From Flavisolibacter tropicus (GTDB lineage Bacteria; Bacteroidota; Bacteroidia; Chitinophagales; Chitinophagaceae): a stretch of DNA of 64,000 nucleotides. A model generated the notes under the pieces. It was not told where the DNA came from. It saw only the letters and a program-made list of their open reading frames with translations, and did not search any database. Positions 28,034-36,326 of this stretch are shown in pieces. Position 1 is the stretch's first letter. Every line of letters starts with the position of its first letter. The stretch lies in assembly GCF_001644645.1 (NCBI RefSeq), contig NZ_CP011390.1, forward strand, positions 2,046,001 through 2,110,000, written 5' to 3'. Both the position numbers and the translations under genes were made by a program.

Positions 28034-28171
28034 GGTGTAAACCCAAATGCTTCACACTATATAATCCCATTAATTCTTTCATCAACCAGCCTTCCTCTTC
28101 TACTACTCCGCTGTCCCTTAATAGCTCCCCCTCTATTCCTTCACTATTACTCCTCTACTACTTCATGGTTA

Positions 28172-28235
28172 CTCCGTATCAGAGCCTACCTAACTCCGTA
28201 TGAAAGCCTACCTAACTCCGTATCAACTCCCTACC
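28172..28235. repeat. Tandem 22-base repeats
   Basis: CTCCGTATCAGAGCCTACCT plus AA, then CTCCGTATGAAAGCCTACCT plus AA, then a diverged and shortened third copy CTCCGTATCAACTCCCTACC. A single diverged relative occurs inverted near 12468-12490. Confidence 0.8.
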
Positions 28236-28434
28236 TTACCCGTTAGCCCTACCACCTCCGTACCCTGGCTCGTATCCTGCCATCCGATACCGCTATAAGC
28301 CCTAATAAATAGTAAAGAAAAGCGTAATAAGAAGGATGAAATGTCCTCAACTGAAGGCTCTAAAGATACAAAAAGCAGCCCAGCAATTTACCTGCTTCCT
28401 TTCTCTAATCATCAATAATTAATATTGGTTATTG

Positions 28435-28505
28435 ATCGTTGAGCATTGAACATTTCCTCCGCTTCTTCCTTCATCATTCCTTGTTCCTTGTTCATTATTC
28501 TCCTT
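28435..28505. repeat. Dispersed spacer repeat, inverted relative of 12256-12330
   Basis: Its reverse complement reads through ggaacaaggaat, gatgaaggaagaag and ggaggaaatgttcaatgctc, nearly the same order as at 12270-12325. The match runs over about 65-70 bases with a few substitutions and small indels. Confidence 0.75.
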
Positions 28506-28520
28506 GTCTCCATCGCCTCT

Positions 28521-29093
28521 CTAAACTCTTAGTTCTTTCCACTCAACGCGTTTATTCAAAATGGCATACTTGATGGCTCGCTGTTTGGGAGACAATGTAG
28601 AAGTAGCTGTTTTTACTTCAATGAAGTGAATGGAAATGTTTTCTGGTGTTGTTTCCATGCCATCAAATACAATCAGGTCTATGGGACTGCCAATAAAGCG
28701 GGCTTCTTTAGGGTTGTAAGGAAAAACACCACTGAAATATGGCACCATATGTTCGGTGACTTTACCGATGGTAACCGCCTGGCTTTTCTTGATGGCATCC
28801 TGGCGGATGACCATTTCATATTCCATCTTCCACTGCTCAAAATAGGCTTCGGCTACTACCTTTTGCTCGCTATGAATGCGATCCTGCTCGGTTTGCAATA
28901 AAGTGGTTTTGTATTCCTCAAACTTTTGGGCTGCCAATTGGTGCACTTGCAGTTCTAAGTCGATCAGGGTGTTTTTGTGCTGCGCCAGCGTTAACTCCAC
29001 ATCCCGCTTTTGCCGGTACTGTATAAAAAGCAGCATTAAGATCACTGCTATTAAAATAACGATTACACCCACTAAAATGCCCATCCCAATCAT
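28521..29093 (-). CDS. Membrane-anchored Holliday junction resolvase-like nuclease (Endonuc_Holl family)
   Basis: 190 residues: an N-terminal membrane helix (ILVGVIVILIAVILMLLFIQ), a charged helical or coiled-coil region (about residues 35-105) and a C-terminal nuclease-like domain. That domain contains FIGSPIDLIVFDG and IHFIEVKTATSTLSPKQRAI, in which the Asp and the E-x-K pair fit a PD-(D/E)xK nuclease core. I recognise the C-terminus as the Holliday-junction-resolvase-like family annotated in archaea and some bacteria. Activity and role are unproven, and membrane anchoring is unusual for a resolvase. It is a single gene divergent from dnaX. Confidence 0.75.
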   Translation of the reverse strand: MIGMGILVGVIVILIAVILMLLFIQYRQKRDVELTLAQHKNTLIDLELQVHQLAAQKFEEYKTTLLQTEQDRIHSEQKVVAEAYFEQWKMEYEMVIRQDAIKKSQAVTIGKVTEHMVPYFSGVFPYNPKEARFIGSPIDLIVFDGMETTPENISIHFIEVKTATSTLSPKQRAIKYAILNKRVEWKELRV

Positions 29094-29287
29094 AACCTTA
29101 AAGTTCCAACAAGAAAGCGGATTACCGTAATTTTGCTAATATATTTAGGATTCTTTTTTCAAAGAAGAGTGCTATTTTGGCGTAAAGGAGAATGCCTCAA
29201 TGTTAATTATTCAGCATTGGGGAAAACCTTGAAAAATCCTTTTATCTGTGATAAAAATCTGCGATACCTTAGCAGGCTAGTTACACC

Positions 29288-31108
29288 ATGGAAAAATTCA
29301 TTGTTTCAGCCAGAAAATACCGTCCCCAGACCTTTGATACAGTTGTAGGACAGGAGCATATTACCACCACTTTAAAGAATGCGATCAAGACAGGTCATTT
29401 GGCTCACGCCTTCCTGTTTTGCGGTCCCAGAGGGGTGGGTAAAACCACTTGCGCCCGTATTCTGGCTAAAACCATTAACTGTGAGAATTCTTCTCCTGAC
29501 GGTGAGGCATGTAATGAATGTCATTCCTGTAAGTCGTTCAACGAAGGCACTTCCATGAACATCCATGAATTGGATGCCGCCTCCAACAATTCTGTAGATG
29601 ATATTCGCGCCCTGGTAGATCAGGTACGCTTTGCACCACAAGCGGGTAAATACAAAGTATATATCATAGATGAGGTACACATGTTGTCCTCCTCGGCTTT
29701 CAACGCTTTCCTGAAAACCTTGGAAGAACCACCTTCTTATGCTAAGTTCATCCTGGCTACCACTGAAAAGCACAAGATCTTACCAACCATCCTTAGCCGT
29801 TGTCAGATCTTTGACTTCAAACGTATAACCCTGCAGGATACAGTTGACCACCTGGCTGGAATTGCTAATAAGGAAGGTATTAAGGCTGATGAAGCGGCCC
29901 TGCAACTGATCTCTCAAAAGAGTGAGGGTTGTATGCGCGATGCCTTGAGTATCCTTGATAAGATCGTTTCTTTCACCAGTGGTGAAGTAAACTACGAGAA
30001 TACCATTGAGCACCTCAATATACTGGACGCCGATTATTACTTTAAGCTCATGGACTGCATGATCAACCAGGATCTGGCAGGCGCTATGCTGCTTTTTGAC
30101 GATATTAATAAGAAAGGTTTTGAAGGTGATATGGTGCTGAACGGCTTCGCCGAATTTATACGCAACTTGCTGATTTCAAAAGATGAGCGTGTAGCCGTAT
30201 TACTGGAAGTAGTAGACAGCTTTAAGAAACGCTATATTGAAACTGCTAAACGAACTGAAGCCGGCTTCCTGGTAAGCGCCTTAAATATCTTAAATGAAGC
30301 AGAGATCGGTTTCCGTGCTGCCCGCAATAAGCGCCTGCATGTAGAACTGGCTCTCATTAAATTATGTTATCTAGGCCAGGCGTTACAACTAACAGCAACT
30401 GATAGTGGTGTTGAGGCCTCAAAAGTAGCCGGTAAACCCAGAACGCTTGCGTTTAAAAGCATTGCACCAATTGCTGTTAAGCCAGCAACCAGCCAACAAA
30501 TAACAACTACCCCTCCTCCCACCCCAAAAACAGAAGCTAAGGCGGTTGTAGAATCGGCGCCTAAGTTGGTAATAGAGGAGCCCAAAGCCCCTAAACCAAC
30601 AGCGCCACCTGCACCTAAACCGGCAGTAGCTACAGCACCACCTCCTCAAAAAGCGAATGGTAAGATCTCTTCGCTAGATGCCATTCGTCAGCAGATCAGC
30701 GCTGCTAATGCTAATAAGGTGATAGAAGATAACCCGTTAGAAATTGAAAGTCTGAAGGAAGGATGGGCTAAGTTCATTCAAGTGCTGAAAGACACAAAAA
30801 ACTCGGCATGGCAAAGTTTTGCATTGGCTGAATTGATCATTAAAGACTTCAAAACCTTTGAGGCCACAGCCAGTAACAATATCAACCAACGTTTCCTGGA
30901 ATTTGAGCGCGGTAATGCCTGTGAGTTTTTACAGAAAGAACTATGCAATCGTCAGTTGCAGTTCAATATTGTATTGGTAGAAGCCCCAAAGGATGAAGTA
31001 CCTATGGATCTACCGCTTACAGCCAAAGAACAATACCTGCGCTTGATTGAACAGTTCCCACTCGTGCTTGAGCTAAGAGACCGCCTTCGCCTGGAATTGG
31101 ACTATTAG
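29288..31108 (+). CDS. dnaX: DNA polymerase III subunit gamma/tau
   Basis: ATPase of the clamp loader, which loads the sliding clamp at replication forks. The 606-residue protein has the Walker A loop GPRGVGKTT, a four-Cys zinc module (CENSSPDGEACNECHSC), Walker B with IIDEVHMLS and the sensor-1 region ATTEKHKILPTILSRC. A Pro/Ala-rich linker (about residues 395-455) leads to a shorter tau-like C-terminal domain. A -7-like TAATTTTG lies at 29128-29135. A terminator follows. Confidence 0.97.
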   Translation: MEKFIVSARKYRPQTFDTVVGQEHITTTLKNAIKTGHLAHAFLFCGPRGVGKTTCARILAKTINCENSSPDGEACNECHSCKSFNEGTSMNIHELDAASNNSVDDIRALVDQVRFAPQAGKYKVYIIDEVHMLSSSAFNAFLKTLEEPPSYAKFILATTEKHKILPTILSRCQIFDFKRITLQDTVDHLAGIANKEGIKADEAALQLISQKSEGCMRDALSILDKIVSFTSGEVNYENTIEHLNILDADYYFKLMDCMINQDLAGAMLLFDDINKKGFEGDMVLNGFAEFIRNLLISKDERVAVLLEVVDSFKKRYIETAKRTEAGFLVSALNILNEAEIGFRAARNKRLHVELALIKLCYLGQALQLTATDSGVEASKVAGKPRTLAFKSIAPIAVKPATSQQITTTPPPTPKTEAKAVVESAPKLVIEEPKAPKPTAPPAPKPAVATAPPPQKANGKISSLDAIRQQISAANANKVIEDNPLEIESLKEGWAKFIQVLKDTKNSAWQSFALAELIIKDFKTFEATASNNINQRFLEFERGNACEFLQKELCNRQLQFNIVLVEAPKDEVPMDLPLTAKEQYLRLIEQFPLVLELRDRLRLELDY

Positions 31109-31162
31109 TCTTAACCGGGATTTGGGGAGATTAGTGGATTAAGTAGAAAACAAAGATCTTAG

Positions 31163-31189
31163 AAGCCCTTGCTAGTCAAGGGCTTTTTT
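31163..31189 (+). terminator. Terminator after dnaX
   Basis: AAGCCCTTG CTAGT CAAGGGCTT, a 9-base perfect stem, followed by six T residues. Confidence 0.92.
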
Positions 31190-31419
31190 ATTGTTTATTG
31201 CCCAGAAAACTTTTAATCAGGCATCTTGTTATCCCCACAAGCAACCACCACTATCCTCTTTCAACAAATAACTTTCTAACCTGTTTTATGCTATCAGCAA
31301 GCATCTCACACTCATCAACAGCCCACAACTTTTCATAAATCTCAAGAGCTCGCAACCTTCTGCACGGTGTTTCCTTCTTTTGCGTTAATTTCACGCCGCA
31401 TTTATATAAAAATAAGAAC

Positions 31420-33066
31420 ATGGCTGAAGTGATATTGATGCCGCGCCTGAGTGATACAATGACCGAAGGCGTCATCGCGGCTTGGCATAAGAAAGTAGGT
31501 GATAGTGTAAAGAAAGGTGACCTACTGGCTGAAATTGAGACCGACAAAGCTACCATGGAGCTGGAAAGCTACAAAGATGGTACGCTCTTACATACAGGCG
31601 CAGACAAGGGAGGCAAACTGCAGGTTAATGACCTGCTGGCCATCATAGGCAATCCTGGTGAAGACATTTCTCAGTACCTTTCTGGCGGTGGCCAACAGGC
31701 TCCTCAGCAGCAAACTGAACAGGCACCAGCTCAACCTCAGGCCAGCCAGCCTGCACCAGCCCCTCAGCCATCAGCAGCTCCTTCTATGGATCTAAGCAAA
31801 ATGGAAGAGGTAGTGTTGATGCCTCGCTTAAGCGATACCATGACAGAAGGCGTAATTGCTAACTGGCATAAAAAAGTAGGCGATACTGTGAAAAAAGGCG
31901 ACTTACTAGCCGACATCGAAACCGATAAGGCTACGATGGAGCTGGAAAGCTATAAAGATGGTAAACTGCTTTACCAAGGAGCTAAACCAGGTGAGAAGAT
32001 AGCCGTAAATGATCTACTTGCCATTATTGGTGATGAAAGTAAGGTAGATGTTCAATCTATTGTAAATGCTGCTAAAGGTGGTGGTCAGCCACAACCACAG
32101 GCACAAGCCCCTCAACAAGCTCAAGCTCAGCCTCAAGCGGCCGCTCCTCAGCAGGCTGCTGCAGCGCCTCAACCAGTGGCTTCTGGTGATGGCCGTGTAA
32201 AAGCGTCTCCTTTAGCTAAGAAACTAGCACAAGAAAAAGGTATTGATCTGTCTACTGTACAAGGTTCTGGCGACAACGGCCGTATTACAAAAGCAGATAT
32301 CGACAACTATAAACCACAAGCAGCGGCTCCTACAGCTGCAGCGCCTTCAGCACAACCGGCTCTTCAGCCAATTGTATCTGGACAGGAAGGCTTCTCTGAC
32401 ACTAACGTTTCGCAAATGCGTAAGGTTATTGCTAAGCGCCTTGGTGAAAGCAAGTTTAGTGCTCCACACTTCTACCTGACTATGGAGATCAACATGGATA
32501 ACGCCATGGAAGCCCGTACACAGATGAATGAAGTAAGTGCAGTGAAGATCTCCTTTAATGATATGGTTGTTAAAGCTTCAGCCATGGCTTTACGCAAACA
32601 TCCTGCTGTTAATTCTTCCTGGATGGGCGACTTTATCCGTCAATATCAACACATCCACGTTGGAGTAGCAGTTGCTATTGAAGATGGCTTGATCGTACCG
32701 GTTGTACGTTTTGCTGATCAAAAATCATTAAGCCAGATTGCAGCTGAAACTAAAGAGCTGGCAGGTAAGGCTAAGAATAAAAAATTACAACCAAACGAAT
32801 TCACAGGTAACACATTCACCATTTCAAACTTGGGAATGATGGACATTGATGAATTTACAGCTATTATCAACCCACCAGACAGCGCTATTATGGCTGTAGG
32901 TCGTATTAAAGAAGTAGTAGTACGCAAAGGTGATGGGTTTGGCGTAAGTAATGTGATGAAAGTAACCTTAAGCTGCGACCACCGTAGTGTAGATGGCGCT
33001 GTAGGAGCTTCGTTCTTGCAGACCTTCAAGAAGTACATGGAGAATCCAGTAACGATGCTGGTGTAA
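31420..33066 (+). CDS. pdhC: Pyruvate dehydrogenase E2, dihydrolipoamide acetyltransferase with two lipoyl domains
   Basis: Core of the pyruvate dehydrogenase complex, 548 residues. Two near-identical lipoyl domains (about residues 2-78 and 129-205) each carry the lipoylation site ETDKATMELES. A Pro/Gln/Ala-rich linker leads to a peripheral subunit-binding domain (ASPLAKKLAQEKGIDLSTVQ) and then the catalytic domain ending in CDHRSVDGAVGASFL, with the active-site His and Asp. The linker and binding domain favour pyruvate dehydrogenase E2; a branched-chain acid E2 is a less likely alternative. E1 and E3 genes are not adjacent. The gene is single, with a terminator behind it. Confidence 0.93.
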   Translation: MAEVILMPRLSDTMTEGVIAAWHKKVGDSVKKGDLLAEIETDKATMELESYKDGTLLHTGADKGGKLQVNDLLAIIGNPGEDISQYLSGGGQQAPQQQTEQAPAQPQASQPAPAPQPSAAPSMDLSKMEEVVLMPRLSDTMTEGVIANWHKKVGDTVKKGDLLADIETDKATMELESYKDGKLLYQGAKPGEKIAVNDLLAIIGDESKVDVQSIVNAAKGGGQPQPQAQAPQQAQAQPQAAAPQQAAAAPQPVASGDGRVKASPLAKKLAQEKGIDLSTVQGSGDNGRITKADIDNYKPQAAAPTAAAPSAQPALQPIVSGQEGFSDTNVSQMRKVIAKRLGESKFSAPHFYLTMEINMDNAMEARTQMNEVSAVKISFNDMVVKASAMALRKHPAVNSSWMGDFIRQYQHIHVGVAVAIEDGLIVPVVRFADQKSLSQIAAETKELAGKAKNKKLQPNEFTGNTFTISNLGMMDIDEFTAIINPPDSAIMAVGRIKEVVVRKGDGFGVSNVMKVTLSCDHRSVDGAVGASFLQTFKKYMENPVTMLV

Positions 33067-33107
33067 TAGAACTAGGATTATTTGATTAAATAGATTTATA
33101 GGAAATG

Positions 33108-33137
33108 AAAAGCCTCTGAGTGATCAGAGGCTTTTTT
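33108..33137. terminator. Bidirectional terminator between pdhC and the M1 peptidase gene
   Basis: AAAAGCCTCTGA ... TCAGAGGCTTTT, a 12-base perfect stem with a GTGA loop and T-rich ends on both strands, between convergent genes. Confidence 0.95.
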
Positions 33138-33156
33138 AATGAGTCATGTTTATGAA

Positions 33157-34728
33157 CTATAGTTCAGAGATCTTTCCGTCAAACAGAAGATTGGTATTGG
33201 GATCTAAAATAACTTTTGCCGGCATATCTTTTACTGGAACCTGAAAAGATTCGGCGGCTTTAGATATATTGACACGCTGCACTTCTTTACTTCCGTCTTT
33301 ATATACGATACCAATTTCAAGCGGTAATTGATACAGTACTTTGCTTTGCTGTAATACATTAAGCTCAATAGCCTTATTAGGCTGTTGTCGCCACCTTACA
33401 TCCAGTTTAGGAACACCTGGTTGATATAACCACTGACGGAAGAAGGTGTCTAGCTTAGCTCCTGTTGTTTCTTCTACCACCCGTTGAAAGTCGCGGGTAT
33501 CAGCATTACTTCCTTTATACTGATTATAATACGCTTTTATACTCTTTCTGAAACCTTCATCACCAATAGTCCGGCGCAGCATATGCAGCACCCAGCTTCC
33601 CTTCTGATAGCTATTAGCATTCAATAGATCCATATAATCCGTAGTTGAATCTACTACAGGATGGTTAAAGGTGCGTACAAACTGGATCACTTGTCTCCTA
33701 TCATCTTGTAAGCGCTTTTGAAAGCTATCCTCACCATATTTCTGCTCCATGTAAAGACTAGTAAAGTAGGTAGCAAAGCCTTCGCTTAACCACAAATGAG
33801 TAAAGCTTTTTTCTGTAGCTGTATTTCCAAACCACTGATGCGCAATTTCGTGAGCCAACAAAGCTTCTGAGCTACGGTTGCCTGTCACGGTGTTCTCGGC
33901 ATAGAAAATAGTATTGGCGTTTTCCATACCACCAAAGATGGTCTTGGATTGTACATTGGCTAGCTTCTTATATGGGTAGGGAGCTACATATTTCTCCATG
34001 TAGCCCAATATATCATCGGCCAAGGCGTAATCATAAGCTCCCTTTGCACTATCCTGCGGATATACCCAAGCCGTAACAGGAACACGGTAACCACTATCTA
34101 CACGTGTTACAGCAAATCTAGCGGCACCGATCACCATAACCTTGGTAGAAATCGGCGTATCTTCTTTCCAATAGGTTCTTTTGCGATTAGCGTCTATGGC
34201 TTTTTCTTCTACCAACAACCCATTGCTAATTACTTTGTATTGAGATGGAGCAGTTACAACAAATTCTACAGAAGCTTTATCAGCAGGGTTGTCGTTACAA
34301 GGAATCCAATTATGTGCGCGGTTGGGCCAGTTATCAGCAAAGAAAGTACGATCGCCATATTGGTTACGTGAGATGATCAAGCCATCTTTAGGCTTGCCCA
34401 TATAATCAATTTCAAAGGTGCGTTCCTCTCCCTTTTTAGCTGGCTTTGTTAGCTGAAACAACAACACATTATCCTTGTGAGAAGAAACCAGTCGCTGCCG
34501 CTGCTCTAAAACCTGGTAGGCGGTCATTCCATCTTCATCCTCTTGGGATACCAGATCAAGTCTCACTTCAGAAGCATCGGATAAAAACTTTATGGTAACA
34601 AGTGCCTTTCCAACAATACCATCTGACTGATCGTTCAACTCAATCTCAAAACGATAATGTTGCACATCAATTTGTGCCTGTCCAATAAGAGTACATAGAA
34701 ATAAGAATACGCTGAATCCTGCTTTCAT
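33157..34728 (-). CDS. M1 family metallopeptidase, secreted
   Basis: Zinc aminopeptidase-like enzyme of 523 residues with a signal peptide (MKAGFSVFLFLCTLIGQAQ). It has the substrate-binding motif GGMENA and the zinc motif HEIAHQWFG, with the third ligand in WLSEGFATYF 18 residues on. It is shorter than PepN because the C-terminal helical domain is missing, as in many Bacteroidota secreted M1 peptidases. It is likely periplasmic and works in peptide scavenging. It lies downstream of the broken MutS-like gene on the same strand, with a 59-base gap. Confidence 0.93.
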   Translation of the reverse strand: MKAGFSVFLFLCTLIGQAQIDVQHYRFEIELNDQSDGIVGKALVTIKFLSDASEVRLDLVSQEDEDGMTAYQVLEQRQRLVSSHKDNVLLFQLTKPAKKGEERTFEIDYMGKPKDGLIISRNQYGDRTFFADNWPNRAHNWIPCNDNPADKASVEFVVTAPSQYKVISNGLLVEEKAIDANRKRTYWKEDTPISTKVMVIGAARFAVTRVDSGYRVPVTAWVYPQDSAKGAYDYALADDILGYMEKYVAPYPYKKLANVQSKTIFGGMENANTIFYAENTVTGNRSSEALLAHEIAHQWFGNTATEKSFTHLWLSEGFATYFTSLYMEQKYGEDSFQKRLQDDRRQVIQFVRTFNHPVVDSTTDYMDLLNANSYQKGSWVLHMLRRTIGDEGFRKSIKAYYNQYKGSNADTRDFQRVVEETTGAKLDTFFRQWLYQPGVPKLDVRWRQQPNKAIELNVLQQSKVLYQLPLEIGIVYKDGSKEVQRVNISKAAESFQVPVKDMPAKVILDPNTNLLFDGKISEL

Positions 34729-34787
34729 CTGTTTTCATTGAAGCATAAAGATCAAGGAAATCCTTAAATAATCTTGTTAATCTATGG

Positions 34788-36103
34788 TCATAGTTTTTCC
34801 AGCATTTCCACCACTCTTTCCCGCTTTAGTATCACATAACCAATACGGTCATTGCTAATACCTTCCTTTAATTGGTAGCTGAATGCGAGCTGATCATCAG
34901 TAACTGTTGTTTCAAAATATTTAAAGGCGATGTTTGGGAATTGTTTCAATTCATCGCCTATCTCATACAAGTGTGTGGAAAGAATAAAAAGTGAGTTTTT
35001 TATTTTTATTAGTCCCTTTATTACGGCAAGTGAGCACTTCATCGCATCTTGTACATTAGTGCCCTTAAACAGTTCATCTATCAACACCAACCACTTTCTA
35101 CCATTATTAATTTTGTCTATTGTGTTTTTGATGCGCTGTACTTCGTTAAAGAAATAGCTTTCTCCTTTTGAAATATTATCGGCCACATTGATGTTGGTAA
35201 GCATGCCATCAAAAACCGTTAATTCCATATTACGCGCAGGCACTCCCATGCCTATATGAGCTAAGAATACGGCGGCACCAACCGACTTGATCAGCGTACT
35301 CTTCCCAGCCATATTGGCCCCGTAAGAAAAATAAAGTTTTGAGAGGGGTCCATGACCAGGTCATAAGCAACCGGGTGTTGTAACAGTATATGGTAAAATC
35401 CTTCTGCTTTTATGAACGGCTGATCCTGTTCTTTAAAAGTGGGAAATTGCAGGTTGTAGGTTTTAATAGCAATGGCCATAGAATACCATGCTTCCAATCG
35501 CCCAAAAACATCAATCATTTCCTGAGTCAACAAACGGTACTTTACCCGTAAATAATAGGCGTAATAGATGTTTTCATTAACTGTAAAAGTCTTTGCTGGA
35601 TCGCGGTAGGCCAAACGCATTAGCGGTTCTTCCTTTAAAGCTCCCAACATCCTATCTAAATAGAAATGAAGATTGGCAGGCAGATCCACTCCATTAAACA
35701 AGTTCACCAGTTTGTAAAGCCCTCTATAGAAGTCGGCAAAATGGGAAACAGAGTATTTCACCATGGAGTAATCTGCACTATGAAGCACTTTATAGCTAAA
35801 GCTATTAAAGCTATTAGCGTTTTCAGGTACAGGATCCAGGTTATAATCAAAAAACTTTTCCATTACAATGATGGTCCCGTTGGTGATTTCCAACGGCCAG
35901 TCATTAATATGCTCCAGGAAAGTTTTTAAAATACTCTGTATACCATGTATACGCTTTAAATCGCTATGGGGTTCCATAAAGAACCGTCGCAACCATTCTT
36001 TACCACCAATGGTTTTAGTAAAGTTGAGCTTATTGAAGATGGAATACTCCTCTTCCGGGTGAAAAATGGAAATATCGTTAAAGGTGATTTTGTCTATTTG
36101 CAT
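34788..36103 (-). pseudogene. MutS-like ATPase, frameshifted within the P-loop
   Basis: Two open frames on the minus strand together make one MutS-family protein of about 440 residues without the mismatch-recognition domain. The upstream part (36103-35291) carries the core helical domain and ends FIFLTGPIWLGRVR. The downstream part (from about 35312) resumes with MAGKSTLIKSVGAAVFLAHI, Walker B WLVLIDELFKGTN and the switch STHLYEI. The expected P-loop T-G-A-N-M-A-G-K-S-T needs one more G in the run of four at 35318-35321, so one base is missing. This is either a true inactivating deletion, a phase-variable tract, or an error in a homopolymer. MutS-like ATPases of this short type are common in Bacteroidota; their role is not known. 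Confidence 0.85.
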
Positions 36104-36110
36104 AAAGGAA

Positions 36111-36138
36111 GCCCCTCCTAGCCTCCCCGAAGGGGAGG
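36111..36138. repeat. C/G-rich palindromic repeat, copy 3
   Basis: gcccctcctagcctccccga followed by aggggagg, with the self-complementary core CCTCCCCGAAGGGGAGG. Immediately upstream of the MutS-like start, on the opposite strand. Confidence 0.7.
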
Positions 36139-36301
36139 TAGTCCACTCACAGCCCAGACAGCAATAAGTGAACTACAATTGTTATTTGATTTAATAAAAT
36201 CGTTATAGATATATTTAATTATAACAGGGTTACTTTTCCTTCACTTAACCAAGCGACATCATAAAACCTAATTTAAGAAATATTGAAGGCTTCGCCTAAG
36301 T

Positions 36302-36325
36302 TCCCCCTTCAGGGGGACAGGGGGC
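36302..36325. repeat. C/G-rich palindromic repeat, copy 4
   Basis: TCCCCCTTCAGGGGGA core followed by caggggg; its reverse complement follows the CCCCCTgtCCCCCTGAAGGGGG pattern of the family. It abuts the pyrC stop (36327) and may act as its terminator. Confidence 0.6.
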
Positions 36326-36326
36326 C

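Larger units (their letters stand above)
28034..28520. other. Gene-free spacer with repeats
   Basis: About 490 bases without a supported gene. It contains 22-base tandem repeats (28172-28235) and the segment 28435-28505 that matches, inverted, the spacer before the kinase array at 12256-12330. The rest is pyrimidine-rich on the plus strand, with no recognisable structure. Confidence 0.7.

Noticed and set aside
31251..31556. 101-codon minus-strand open frame
   Set aside because: Overlaps the start of pdhC antisense and has no recognisable protein features.
31420..32060. Direct repeat as a possible duplication artefact in pdhC
   Set aside because: The two similar 200-base segments are the two lipoyl domains, a normal feature of many E2 proteins, and differ at many silent sites.
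35291..35345. Programmed ribosomal frameshift in the MutS-like gene
   Set aside because: No slippery heptamer with a following pseudoknot is evident, and a P-loop is an unlikely place for one. A deletion or read error is simpler.
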